DNA of 50,697 bases from an uncultured Bacteroidales bacterium (GTDB lineage: Bacteria; Bacteroidota; Bacteroidia; Bacteroidales; UBA932): NCBI GenBank assembly GCA_945487035.1, contig CALYTI010000013.1:1-50697 (forward strand), given 5' to 3'. Under the pieces are notes generated by a model, which saw nothing but the letters and a program-made list of their open reading frames with translations, did not search any database and was not told the DNA's origin. Made by a program: the position numbers and the translations under genes. Below are positions 11,811 to 19,933 of the stretch, piece after piece. Every line of letters begins with the position of its first letter. Positions within the stretch are counted from its first letter, which is position 1.

Positions 11811-11818
11811 CAAATATA
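11811..11818 (-). promoter_or_regulatory. -7 element of the PUL (susC) promoter
   Basis: The minus strand carries TATATTTG, matching TAnnTTTG, 36 bases before the susC start. No TTTG is found at the ideal distance upstream, so a regulator may be needed. It lies in a 97-bp divergent promoter region shared with the OPT transporter gene. Confidence 0.55.
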
Positions 11819-11839
11819 GGGAGAATAGAAACATTTTCC

Positions 11840-11847
11840 TACATTTG
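11840..11847 (+). promoter_or_regulatory. -7 element of the OPT transporter promoter
   Basis: TACATTTG matches TAnnTTTG and lies 24 bases before the ATG at 11872. A good -33 TTTG is not visible. It is divergent from the susC promoter, with only about 20 bp between the two elements. Confidence 0.55.
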
Positions 11848-11871
11848 TGCGGTTTAAAAACGGAATAATCT

Positions 11872-13740
11872 ATGTCAAAAAACAAAAAGGAAGTAACTGT
11901 CTATTCAGTGGGCGTGGGTCTGCTGATGACCGTACTCTTCTCTGCAGCAGCCGCTTATCTCGGGCTCAAGGTGGGTCAGGTATTCGAGGCGGCAATTCCT
12001 ATCGCCATCATTGCCGTCGGCCTGACCGGAGCTCTCAAGAAGAGCGACGCACTGGCCCAGAACGTGATTATCCAGAGCATAGGAGCCTGCTCCGGCGTAG
12101 TCGTTGCCGGTGCAATATTTACCCTTCCGGCCATCTACATTCTCGGGCTGGAGGTCAATTTCTGGCAGATGTTCCTCTCCTCCCTGCTCGGAGGCGTGCT
12201 CGGTATCCTCTTCCTCATCCCTTTCCGCAAGTACTTCGTAAAGGAAATGGACGGAAAATATCCTTTCCCTGAGGCCACAGCTACCATCAAGGTGCTGCGC
12301 AGCGGCGAAGGCAGCTCGTCAGGCGCCAAGACCCTTGTCACCGCGGGTGTCATCGGAGGTCTGTACGACTTCGCCATATCTACCTTCGGTGCCTGGGCCG
12401 AAACCCTCAGCACCACGGTGATGCATTGGGGACAGGTGGTCGCCGACAAGGCAAAGGTGGTGCTCAAGCTGAACACGGGAGCCGCCGTGCTTGGACTCGG
12501 CTACATAGTGGGACTCAAATACGCATTCATCATCTGCTGCGGTTCCCTGCTGGTATGGCTGCTCATCATCCCGGGCCTCAACCTTCTGATGCCTGCCGAA
12601 GCGGGAGCGCTCTCCGCTGACCAGATATTCAGCGGATACGCGCGCCACATAGGTATCGGAGGCATCGCGGCTGCGGGTATTATAGGCATAATCAAGAACG
12701 CGGGTGTCATCAAGAGCGCCGTCGGACTGGCTGTGGGCGAGTTCTCCAAGAAGGGAGGCGCCGCTCAGGCAGTTGAAGACAGCGACCGTGACATAGCGAT
12801 GAAGAAGGTGGTGACCGGCGTGGTAATTGCGCTCCTCTGCATCTTCGCATTCTTTGCCTTCGGCGGAGTGGTCAACAATATATGGCAGGCCCTCATAGGC
12901 CTCGTGATTGTGGCTGTTATCGCCTTCCTTTTCACTACGGTTGCAGCCAATGCCATTGCGATTGTAGGCTCCAACCCGGTCAGCGGTATGACCATTATGA
13001 CCCTCATAATCACCGCCCTCGTGCTCGTAGCGGTGGGCCTCAAGGGGGATAAGGGTATGGCTGCCGCAATGATTATAGGCGGCGTCGTATGCACAGCCCT
13101 GTCTATGGCCGGAGGCTTCGTAACCGACCTGAAGATAGGATACTGGGCAGGCACCACCCCTGCCAAGCAGGAGACCTGGAAGTTCGTGGGAACCCTGGTT
13201 GCAGCCCTGACCGTGAGCGGAGTGATGCTTATTCTCAACAAGACCTACGGCTTTACGGGCGAGGGTGCGCTGGTAGCCCCTCAGGCCAATGCAATGGCGG
13301 CTGTCATCCAGCCTATGATGAACGGCGGCCAGGCTCCTTGGCTGCTCTACGGCATAGGAGCAGCTCTCGCCATTATCCTGGACCTCTGCAAGGTGCCGGC
13401 TCTGGCCTTCTGCCTCGGAATGTTCATTCCTATAGACCTCAACCTGCCTCTGCTCGTGGGCGGCGCCATCAGCTGGTTTGTAAGCACCCGCAGCAAGGAT
13501 GAGGCAGTCAACAATGCACGCCAGGAGAAGGGTACCCTTATCGCCTCCGGCTTCATCGCAGGCGGTGCCCTGATGGGCGTGGTATCGGCAATACTGCGTT
13601 TCGCAGGCGTGGACTGGTTCCTCAGCGGATGGAACAGCGTGGCTGCCGGTGCGAGCTGCAGCGGCGCGGAAGCAATCGCCATCATCCCGCTGCTCCTGCT
13701 GATAGGCTATATGATATGGGGCTCTATGAAGAAGAACTGA
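11872..13740 (+). CDS. OPT-family oligopeptide transporter
   Basis: The 622-residue protein is almost entirely hydrophobic, with about 14-16 predicted transmembrane segments and glycine-rich turns. The N-terminal segment AAAAYLGLKVGQVFEAAIPIA resembles the start of the bacterial OPT superfamily. Later segments include AIVGSNPVSGMT near residue 365, a conserved loop in this family. OPT proteins are proton-coupled symporters of small peptides or metal-chelate complexes in the inner membrane. The substrate cannot be read from the sequence. The stop is followed after one base by ispF, so the two are co-transcribed. The function is well supported at family level only. Confidence 0.9.
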   Translation: MSKNKKEVTVYSVGVGLLMTVLFSAAAAYLGLKVGQVFEAAIPIAIIAVGLTGALKKSDALAQNVIIQSIGACSGVVVAGAIFTLPAIYILGLEVNFWQMFLSSLLGGVLGILFLIPFRKYFVKEMDGKYPFPEATATIKVLRSGEGSSSGAKTLVTAGVIGGLYDFAISTFGAWAETLSTTVMHWGQVVADKAKVVLKLNTGAAVLGLGYIVGLKYAFIICCGSLLVWLLIIPGLNLLMPAEAGALSADQIFSGYARHIGIGGIAAAGIIGIIKNAGVIKSAVGLAVGEFSKKGGAAQAVEDSDRDIAMKKVVTGVVIALLCIFAFFAFGGVVNNIWQALIGLVIVAVIAFLFTTVAANAIAIVGSNPVSGMTIMTLIITALVLVAVGLKGDKGMAAAMIIGGVVCTALSMAGGFVTDLKIGYWAGTTPAKQETWKFVGTLVAALTVSGVMLILNKTYGFTGEGALVAPQANAMAAVIQPMMNGGQAPWLLYGIGAALAIILDLCKVPALAFCLGMFIPIDLNLPLLVGGAISWFVSTRSKDEAVNNARQEKGTLIASGFIAGGALMGVVSAILRFAGVDWFLSGWNSVAAGASCSGAEAIAIIPLLLLIGYMIWGSMKKN

Positions 13741-13741
13741 T

Positions 13742-14221
13742 ATGGATCTGAGAATAGGACAAGGCTATGATGTGCACCAGCTGCGCGAGGGACTTCCGAT
13801 GTGGCTGGGAGGCGTACGCATAGAATCGAATATAGGCTTTGTAGCGCATTCGGACGGGGACGTGGCAATCCACGCCCTGTGCGATGCGCTGCTGGGAGCC
13901 CTTGCTCTTGGGGATATAGGGCACCTCTTTCCCGATACTTCCGACGAGTGGAAGGGCATATCCAGCTCCATTCTTCTTGAAAAGGTGATGGCTCGCATCA
14001 CCGGACTCGGTTGGAAAGTGGTCAATGCGGACATTACCATTGCGCTCCAGAGACCGAAAATCGCTTCCTATGTCGGAGCTATGCGCGAGCATCTTGCCGC
14101 TGTGATGGGCGTGGATTCTTCGAGAGTGAGCGTGAAGGCGACCACTACCGAGCGCCTGGGCTTCGTCGGAAGGGGCGAAGGTTGCGAGGTCTGGGCGGTG
14201 GTGATGCTCTGCAAAGACTGA
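13742..14221 (+). CDS. ispF: 2-C-methyl-D-erythritol 2,4-cyclodiphosphate synthase
   Basis: The 159-residue protein has the full IspF signature. GYDVH (residues 8-12) supplies metal ligands Asp10 and His12. AHSDGDVAIHALCDALLGA follows, and then the FPDTS loop and the C-terminal TTTERLGFVGRGEG. It cyclises CDP-ME 2-phosphate to MEcPP with release of CMP in the non-mevalonate isoprenoid pathway. The length is normal for the family. It begins one base after the OPT transporter stop, so it probably has no promoter of its own. No other MEP-pathway gene is nearby. Confidence 0.97.
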   Translation: MDLRIGQGYDVHQLREGLPMWLGGVRIESNIGFVAHSDGDVAIHALCDALLGALALGDIGHLFPDTSDEWKGISSSILLEKVMARITGLGWKVVNADITIALQRPKIASYVGAMREHLAAVMGVDSSRVSVKATTTERLGFVGRGEGCEVWAVVMLCKD

Positions 14222-14245
14222 AATTGCAAGATTTATTAAAAAATT

Positions 14246-14276
14246 TTTGCATTTTCAACAAAGCATTGTATCTTTG
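14246..14276 (+). promoter_or_regulatory. Promoter of the tRNA-Gln / tRNA(CAT) / small ORF transcript
   Basis: TTTG (14246-14249) is followed by exactly 19 bases and TATCTTTG (14269-14276), a perfect Bacteroidota consensus. The transcript would begin near 14281-14283, about 25 bases before tRNA-Gln. It probably continues through both tRNAs and the small ORF to the terminator at 14806-14838. Confidence 0.85.
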
Positions 14277-14307
14277 CACTCCCGATTCGGGAATTGACAT
14301 AACACAT

Positions 14308-14378
14308 TGAGATATGGTGTAATGGTAGCACTACAGATTCTGGCTCTGTCAGTGAGGGTTCGAGTCCTTCTATCTCAA
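14308..14378 (+). tRNA. tRNA-Gln (anticodon CTG)
   Basis: A complete cloverleaf is present. The acceptor stem is TGAGATA with TATCTCA, and the anticodon stem is ACAGA/TCTGT around loop TTCTGGC (anticodon CTG). The T arm is GAGGG-TTCGAGT-CCTTC and the discriminator base is A at 14378. CCA is not encoded. It is the first element of a tRNA operon driven by a consensus promoter. Confidence 0.93.
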
Positions 14379-14401
14379 CAAAGCCCCGCAAGGGGTTACG
14401 A

Positions 14402-14475
14402 GGCGGGGTAGCTCAGCTGGCTAGAGCGTCGGATTCATAATCCGGAGGTCGTGGGATCATGCCCCACCCCCGCTA
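14402..14475 (+). tRNA. tRNA with CAT anticodon (probably elongator tRNA-Met)
   Basis: A cloverleaf is formed by acceptor GGCGGGG/CCCCGCT, which has a G1-U72 wobble. The D arm is GCTC/GAGC, the anticodon stem TCGGA/TCCGG surrounds TTCATAA (anticodon CAT), and the T stem is GTGGG/CCCAC. The T loop is ATCATGC instead of the usual TTCRANN. U55 and C56 are kept, and bases 54 and 58 are swapped to A and U. A CAT anticodon could also mean tRNA-Ile2 modified by TilS. The overall sequence favours elongator Met, but this is not certain. Confidence 0.85.
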
Positions 14476-14501
14476 CTTTCTTTTTTTTAACTCAAAGCAA
14501 T

Positions 14502-14783
14502 ATGAATCTTAGAGACATCAAGAAGGACATCGAGTACGTACTCGGAGCATTCATTGAGGATTGTTCAGTCGTAGCAGCCGTAAGGCCTTCAACTGACGAG
14601 ACTGTAGCAGCACTTATGGAAGAAGCCATCGAGCTTTACAACGAGCTCAGGGACAAGGTCAGCGCAAAGGTTGACGGCAACAAGAAGGCTTACTTCAACT
14701 CCCTGCGCAAGGAAATTCTCGAGAAGACCGACGCACTTTACACCAAGCTAAGCGAGGCAGTAAGGGACGCAGTTGCTGAGTAA
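14502..14783 (+). CDS. Small conserved protein of unknown function in a tRNA operon
   Basis: This 93-residue acidic, mostly alpha-helical protein starts MNLRDIKKDIEYVLGAFIED. There are no membrane segments, no signal peptide and no known catalytic motif. The second half (NELRDKVSAKVDGNKKAYFN onward) looks amphipathic and helical. The start at 14502 is chosen because upstream in-frame codons lie inside the preceding tRNA. It follows that tRNA by 26 bp, with no promoter between, and ends just before a strong terminator, so it is probably co-transcribed with the two tRNAs. The N-terminus seems familiar from Bacteroidales hypothetical proteins, but I cannot assign a function. Confidence 0.8.
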   Translation: MNLRDIKKDIEYVLGAFIEDCSVVAAVRPSTDETVAALMEEAIELYNELRDKVSAKVDGNKKAYFNSLRKEILEKTDALYTKLSEAVRDAVAE

Positions 14784-14805
14784 GCGGTTTCCTTCAGTAC
14801 AATAT

Positions 14806-14838
14806 GGGGATGACCTCTGTGGGGTCATCCCCTTTTTT
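14806..14838 (+). terminator. Rho-independent terminator of the tRNA/small ORF operon
   Basis: A perfect 10-bp stem (GGGGATGACC with GGTCATCCCC) and a 7-base loop are followed by TTTTTTG. It lies between the small ORF and the convergent radA gene. Confidence 0.92.
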
Positions 14839-14842
14839 GTGA

Positions 14843-16210
14843 TTATCTGAAAAGATTCTTCACCAGCGCGGCAACATCCGGGACAGTGACGATTCTGATG
14901 CCGGTGTTCTTCACCGATTCCAAAGCGCAATATGAACTCAGGTAAATCTGTTTGAATCCGAGTCGGGCAGCTTCAATCACGCGCCTGTCAGCCTGGGCAA
15001 CCGGGCGTATCTCTCCGCTCAGGCCCACTTCTCCCGCAAAGCATATATCCGAAGATATCGCAAAGTCGAAGGTGGATGAGAGCACTGCGCATATTACTGC
15101 AAGGTCGCAGGCCGGGTCAGTGATTTTGAGGCCACCGGCCATATTGAGGAACACATCCTTCTGTGCGAGATGGAAGCCTGCTCTCTTTTCGAGCACAGCG
15201 AGGAGCATATTGAGCCTGCGCACATCAAAGCCCGTAGCCGAGCGCTGCGCCGTACCGTAGGCCGCACTGGATACGAGGGCCTGCACTTCGAAGAGGAAAG
15301 GCCTGGTGCCGTCAAGCATAGCTGCGATTGCAGTGCCGCTGAGCCCCTGCTCGTGCATAGGAATCAGCATTTCCGAAGGGTTGGATACCTCTCTGAGCCC
15401 CTTGCCCGTCATTTCAAAAACTGCTATCTCGGAAGTGGAGCCGAAACGGTTCTTGATGGAGCGCAGGATGCGGTATGAGCCGCGGTTCTCCCCTTCGAAC
15501 TGCAGTACGACATCCACTATGTGCTCCAGAATCTTTGGGCCTGCAATGTAGCCGTCCTTGGTTATATGGCCTATCAGTATGACCGGCACTCCGCTTTCCT
15601 TGGCGTAGCGCAGCAGCCTTGCAGCCACTTCCTTGATTTGGGATACGGAACCGGCCGTGGACTCGATTGCTTCGGTGTACATAGTCTGGACGGAATCCAC
15701 TACCATAAGGTCCGGCTTCATCTGCCGGGCTTCTTCAAGCACATTCTCCAGCAGGGTTTCAGCATATATGCTGCAGTTCTGCGGGTCGCCGCCGAGCCTT
15801 CCCGCCCTCATCTTCACCTGTTTCACGCTTTCCTCTCCGGTGACATAGAGGGTGCGCAGCGAAGGGCTGTGCAGGGGAATCTGCAGGGACAGGGTGGATT
15901 TGCCTATGCCAGGCTCGCCTCCGATCAGCACGAGGGAACCGGGCACGATTCCGCCTCCGAGCAGACGGTCCAGCTCGCCGTTGCCAAGGCTGACGCGGGC
16001 TTCCGCGCTTGCGTCCACGTCCTGTAGCCTTACAGGACGGTGGCGCTCGCTGGTGCCGAAGGCACCCGTGCGGGAGCTCCCGCCCGCGGAAGCCCTCACC
16101 GGGGCCTCCACCATTGTGTTCCACTCTTTGCAGGCAGGGCACTGGCCCATCCACTTGGAGCTCTCGTTGCCGCAAGAGCTGCAATACCACAGGGTCTTTG
16201 CTTTAGGCAT
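14843..16210 (-). CDS. radA: DNA repair protein RadA (Sms)
   Basis: The 455-residue protein has the RadA architecture. An N-terminal zinc finger (C10, C13, C24, C27) is followed by a RecA-like ATPase with Walker A GEPGIGKST near residue 97, the RadA-specific KNRFG motif near 255, and a C-terminal Lon-protease-like domain. RadA drives branch migration of recombination intermediates and loads DNA helicase during homologous recombination. It is the last gene of a seven-gene minus-strand operon, 6 bp after the phosphoesterase gene. Its 3' end faces the tRNA-operon terminator. Confidence 0.97.
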   Translation of the reverse strand: MPKAKTLWYCSSCGNESSKWMGQCPACKEWNTMVEAPVRASAGGSSRTGAFGTSERHRPVRLQDVDASAEARVSLGNGELDRLLGGGIVPGSLVLIGGEPGIGKSTLSLQIPLHSPSLRTLYVTGEESVKQVKMRAGRLGGDPQNCSIYAETLLENVLEEARQMKPDLMVVDSVQTMYTEAIESTAGSVSQIKEVAARLLRYAKESGVPVILIGHITKDGYIAGPKILEHIVDVVLQFEGENRGSYRILRSIKNRFGSTSEIAVFEMTGKGLREVSNPSEMLIPMHEQGLSGTAIAAMLDGTRPFLFEVQALVSSAAYGTAQRSATGFDVRRLNMLLAVLEKRAGFHLAQKDVFLNMAGGLKITDPACDLAVICAVLSSTFDFAISSDICFAGEVGLSGEIRPVAQADRRVIEAARLGFKQIYLSSYCALESVKNTGIRIVTVPDVAALVKNLFR

Positions 16211-16216
16211 AATCTC

Positions 16217-16723
16217 TTATTGTTGATGTCCGCTACGGGGCAGTTCAAAAACTTCCATATCCTTGACGTTTCCGTTCTCGATACGGAAACGCAGTGCTGT
16301 GCGCACCAGATGCCATCCCTGAATGCCCTCGGCACCCGGATTTATGGTCAGCATCTGATATTTCTCGTCCCACATCACCTTTAGTATATGGGAATGGCCG
16401 CAAACGAAAATCCGGGGACGCAGCTGCTCGATGAGCCTCCGGGCTCTCGGGTCATAGTGCCCCGGATAGCCTCCTATATGCATCATCAGCACGCTCATCC
16501 CGCCGCATTCGAAAAACTGGTATTCCGGAAACTCGAAACGCTGGTCCTGTCCGTCGCAGTTGCCCCAGACAGCGCGCACCGGCTTGAGTGCCTGGATTTT
16601 GCGGACGAACTCAAGGCCGGAGCCCCAGTCGCCGGCGTGCCAGATTTCATCCACAGGCTCGAAGAACTTTGTGAATTCTTCGCTCCAAACTCCGTGTGTA
16701 TCGCTGACCAGTCCTATGTACAT
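16217..16723 (-). CDS. YfcE/MJ0936-type metallophosphoesterase
   Basis: The 168-residue protein shows the calcineurin-like dimetal motifs in order: SDTHG (residues 7-11), HAGDWG (near 30), GNCDG (near 58), HIGGYPG (near 82) and GHSH (near 114). The short size is typical of the YfcE/MJ0936 branch, whose members hydrolyse phosphodiesters in vitro but mostly have unknown physiological substrates. It lies between rsmE (4 bp) and radA (6 bp) in a housekeeping operon. The family assignment is firm and the substrate is unknown. Confidence 0.9.
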   Translation of the reverse strand: MYIGLVSDTHGVWSEEFTKFFEPVDEIWHAGDWGSGLEFVRKIQALKPVRAVWGNCDGQDQRFEFPEYQFFECGGMSVLMMHIGGYPGHYDPRARRLIEQLRPRIFVCGHSHILKVMWDEKYQMLTINPGAEGIQGWHLVRTALRFRIENGNVKDMEVFELPRSGHQQ

Positions 16724-16727
16724 AAGG

Positions 16728-17441
16728 CTATTGCATATATTTGAGATAGAGAGCCATAGCCGAAGCGATGGCCGCAGTCTCAGTTCTCAGACGCGAGTCT
16801 CCAAGGTGTACCGGTTTGAAGCCGGCTTTGATGGCTGATTCGACCTCGGCCGGCGAAAAGTCGCCTTCCGGACCTATGAGAACAATCACATCTTCTGCAT
16901 CCGAAGCTTCGAGCGCAGCCTTGATGGAGAGTTTATCCCCTTCAAAGCAGTAGGCGATAAGCTTAAGCGCGGCCCCGGGTGCGGTTTCTATAAATGCCTT
17001 TACGCTTACAGGCTCTTCAACCTGCGGCACTGCACCTTTGAGCGACTGTTTGGCAGCACTGAGCACCAGCCTTTTGAGCCTTTCGGTTTTGAAGACCTTT
17101 CTCTCGGAACGGTCCCCAATCACGGGGACTATGGTATCCACCCCTATTTCCGTAGCCTTTTCGGCCATCCATTCGTAGCGCTCGTTGTTTTTGGTGGGGC
17201 AGACCGCAAGGGTAAGCCTGTAAGGATGTGTCCCGAAGCCTTCCTGTCTGCGTTCTATCTTTGCAACGGCAGCTTTTGGAGAAGCATCGGTAAGGGTGCA
17301 CCACAGCAGGTTTCCCTTGCCGTCCATCACTGCGATTTCATCGCCCGTGCGATGCCGGAGCACCCTCACGCAGTGTGCGGACTCTTCTTCATTAAGGCGA
17401 AGGTAAGCGCCTTCAATGTCGTTGCTGTAGAATATTTCCAT
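16728..17441 (-). CDS. rsmE: 16S rRNA (uracil(1498)-N(3))-methyltransferase RsmE
   Basis: The 237-residue protein has an N-terminal PUA-like domain with HCVRVLRHRTGDEI. The C-terminal SPOUT/trefoil-knot methyltransferase includes AEKATEIGVDTIVPV, LIGPEGDFSPAE and LGDSRLRTETA, the SAM-binding knot signature. It methylates U1498 of 16S rRNA in the assembled 30S subunit. It lies 6 bp after the rhomboid gene and 4 bp before the phosphoesterase in the operon. The length is normal. Confidence 0.96.
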   Translation of the reverse strand: MEIFYSNDIEGAYLRLNEEESAHCVRVLRHRTGDEIAVMDGKGNLLWCTLTDASPKAAVAKIERRQEGFGTHPYRLTLAVCPTKNNERYEWMAEKATEIGVDTIVPVIGDRSERKVFKTERLKRLVLSAAKQSLKGAVPQVEEPVSVKAFIETAPGAALKLIAYCFEGDKLSIKAALEASDAEDVIVLIGPEGDFSPAEVESAIKAGFKPVHLGDSRLRTETAAIASAMALYLKYMQ

Positions 17442-17447
17442 ACCTTG

Positions 17448-18143
17448 TCAGCCTCTGTAATCCATAAACAGCACGCCCTTTTTCCTCCAGTAGCGGATAA
17501 GCACCCAGGCGAAGAGCATACCGCCGAGGTGGGCGAAATGTGCGACTCCGTCAGCCCAGCCGCTGATACCGGAAAAGAGTTCGATGACAGCGAATATGAT
17601 GACCCAGGTCTTGGCTTTCATCGTGATGGGAGGGAAAATCAGCGTAAGCCTGTTGTCAGGATAGAGCAGGGCGTAGCTGATAAGCAGTCCGTAGATGGCT
17701 CCTGACGCGCCCACAACCGGTGTACTCTTGAGCTGTGCATAGGTCTGAAGTGCGGAAGCAGAACCCAGGGATATCTGGTGGTTGAGTATTCCGATTTCCG
17801 CCCACATCACTCCGAAGTGCAGAGCGACTGCACCCAGACCCGAGATGAAATACAGGTAGAGGAATTTCTTGCTTCCTATGGTCCTCTCCACGAGTGTTCC
17901 GAACATAAAGAGGGAGAACATATTGAAGAAGATGTGCGCGAAGCCTCCGTGCATAAACATATGGGTCACCAGCTGCCACCAGTGGAAATAGTGGGATGTA
18001 GGGTAGAAGAGCGCGAAGTTGCGCATCATAAAGTCCGGGCTAAGCTGCGTTGCAATGAAGACTATCAGATTGATAATCAACAGATTCTTTGTTACGGGCG
18101 CATTCGCCAGCCTGCCGCCTGAGTTGTTGTTGTAGTATTGCAT
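17448..18143 (-). CDS. Rhomboid-family intramembrane serine protease
   Basis: The 231-residue protein has about six transmembrane segments. The catalytic serine lies in GASGAIYG (near residue 148) and the partner histidine in the last core helix (VAHFAHLGG, near 206). The second-segment motif HMFMHGGFAHIFFNMFS carries the conserved His and Asn of the oxyanion region. Rhomboids cleave transmembrane substrates within the inner membrane. The stop lies one base into the next gene: the start codon overlaps the mutL stop at 18143. The substrate cannot be predicted. Confidence 0.95.
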   Translation of the reverse strand: MQYYNNNSGGRLANAPVTKNLLIINLIVFIATQLSPDFMMRNFALFYPTSHYFHWWQLVTHMFMHGGFAHIFFNMFSLFMFGTLVERTIGSKKFLYLYFISGLGAVALHFGVMWAEIGILNHQISLGSASALQTYAQLKSTPVVGASGAIYGLLISYALLYPDNRLTLIFPPITMKAKTWVIIFAVIELFSGISGWADGVAHFAHLGGMLFAWVLIRYWRKKGVLFMDYRG

Positions 18144-19933
18144 CAGAATTTCTTTTCTATCTCATCCATAGAGGTAACCAGGGAAATGCGTTTGCCGGAC
18201 GGGGTGAGTTCGGAGTTCTCGCAGGCAAACAGTTCGTCCAGCAGACGGGTGGCCTCGAACGGGGTCCTCAGAGTTCCGGACTGCGCTGCGCCAAGTTCGG
18301 CGAAGCGGCGGGCAAGGGTGGCCTGCATCATCTCGGGAAGAGAATGGTGTCCTTCATCAAGTATCTGCAATAATTCGGCCACGCAGTCCCTCACTGACAA
18401 TTCGTCGCAGGCATAGCCTTCCGGCAGGGCGCTGATGCTTATGCTGTCCGTCCCGAAAGGCGCGATACCGAAGCCCAGGTCTGTGAGCAGTTCGATATTT
18501 TCCTCAATCAGAGGCATCTGCGCGGCTCCGATCTGCACCTCTACAGGAAACATCGACATCTGGGAAAAATGGTCGGAGCCCCTGAGCACCCTGAGCATCC
18601 TTTCGTAGAGTATCCGGGTTCTTGCCCTGCGGACATTGACGGTCAGAAGGCCGCCCGCAGTGGGGGTGAGTATATATTTCCCTGCAAGGATAAGGCACTG
18701 CTGGGATGGAAGGGTCTTCTGTTCGAAGAGCACTCCGTAGTTTTCGGATTTATGGACATAGTCCGAGCCGTTGAATCCCGGGGCTGCGCTTCCTTCCCGG
18801 CTTGGTGAAGGTTCGAAAGGATTGTACGAAGGGTCGAACTCCGGAGCCGGTGCAATATCCGAAGGCCTGTAGGCCTCGAAACTCTTGCCCAATTGCGGCA
18901 TTTCGATGGCTCCCTCCGTGTCGAAGTCTATGCTGTCGCCGAAGCTGTTGCGCCCCAGAGTCTCACGCACGCTGGCGTACAGGGCCTGGAAGATGACGCT
19001 ATCCTCGGCGAATTTCATCTCGGTCTTGGTAGGGCTGATGTTTACATCTACGGACTCCGGGTCCACTTCCAGAAAAAGCAGATAGGTCGGAGTAAGGCCC
19101 TCCGGCATCATCTCCGCGTAGGCGTTCATTACCGCCTTATGGAAATATGGACTGCGGAAGTAGCGTCCGTTGACAAAGAAGAACTGGTTGCCAAGCGTCT
19201 TTCTTGCACTCTGCGGACGCCCTACGAAGCCGCTTATGCGCACGGCTGCAGTGCTGTTTTCTATTTCAACGATATCTCCTGTCACTGAGCTGCCAAGCAG
19301 GTCCATTACCCTGAATTTCAGCGACTTGGCCTTTTTGAGCACATAGATGTCCCGGCCGTTGTGAGTGAGGGTAAAGGCTATTTCCGGACGGGTAAGCGCC
19401 ACATGGGTGAATTCTTCTATTATGTGCTTGAGCTCCACATTGTCCGACTTGAGGAATTTCCTTCGCGCCGGAGTGTTGTAGAAGAGGTTGCGCACTTCGA
19501 TGCTGGTTCCTTTCGGGGTGGAACATTCGCTCTGCTCCCTGGAACCGAAGGCCCCGACTGTTACCTGTGAGCCTACTTCGTCCTGCTCGCGGCGGGTCTT
19601 GAGAGTGATATCCGCCACTGCCGCGATGGAGGCCAGGGCTTCTCCCCTGAAACCGAAGGTCAGGATGCGGTTTAGGTCTTCCGGGCTGGATATTTTGGAT
19701 GTGGCGTGCCTTTCGAAGCATAGCAGAGCATCTTCAGGGCTCATTCCGCATCCATTGTCAATGACTTTGACAAGTGTCCTTCCGGCATCGCCGATGATGA
19801 CGCTGATGGAGCTTGCACCGGCGTCCACGGCGTTTTCCATCAGTTCCTTTACTACGGAAGAGGGCCGGCCGACTACTTCGCCGGCGGCTATCATATTGGC
19901 CAGCTGGGCCGGCAATACCTGCAGCTTTCCCAT
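18143..19933 (-). CDS. mutL: DNA mismatch repair protein MutL
   Basis: The 596-residue protein has the GHKL ATPase motifs ENAVDAGA, DNGCGM, RHATSKI and GFRGEAL in the first 100 residues. A transducer domain follows, and a C-terminal dimerisation domain runs from about 400. MutL links MutS mismatch recognition to strand excision. The region aligned with the endonuclease motif DQHA(x)2E(x)4E reads NVRRARTRILYE (near residue 430). The DQH residues and the first E are therefore absent, and a latent nuclease activity is unlikely. The gene overlaps its neighbours tsaC and the rhomboid gene by one base on each side, so all three are translationally coupled. Confidence 0.95.
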   Translation of the reverse strand: MGKLQVLPAQLANMIAAGEVVGRPSSVVKELMENAVDAGASSISVIIGDAGRTLVKVIDNGCGMSPEDALLCFERHATSKISSPEDLNRILTFGFRGEALASIAAVADITLKTRREQDEVGSQVTVGAFGSREQSECSTPKGTSIEVRNLFYNTPARRKFLKSDNVELKHIIEEFTHVALTRPEIAFTLTHNGRDIYVLKKAKSLKFRVMDLLGSSVTGDIVEIENSTAAVRISGFVGRPQSARKTLGNQFFFVNGRYFRSPYFHKAVMNAYAEMMPEGLTPTYLLFLEVDPESVDVNISPTKTEMKFAEDSVIFQALYASVRETLGRNSFGDSIDFDTEGAIEMPQLGKSFEAYRPSDIAPAPEFDPSYNPFEPSPSREGSAAPGFNGSDYVHKSENYGVLFEQKTLPSQQCLILAGKYILTPTAGGLLTVNVRRARTRILYERMLRVLRGSDHFSQMSMFPVEVQIGAAQMPLIEENIELLTDLGFGIAPFGTDSISISALPEGYACDELSVRDCVAELLQILDEGHHSLPEMMQATLARRFAELGAAQSGTLRTPFEATRLLDELFACENSELTPSGKRISLVTSMDEIEKKF

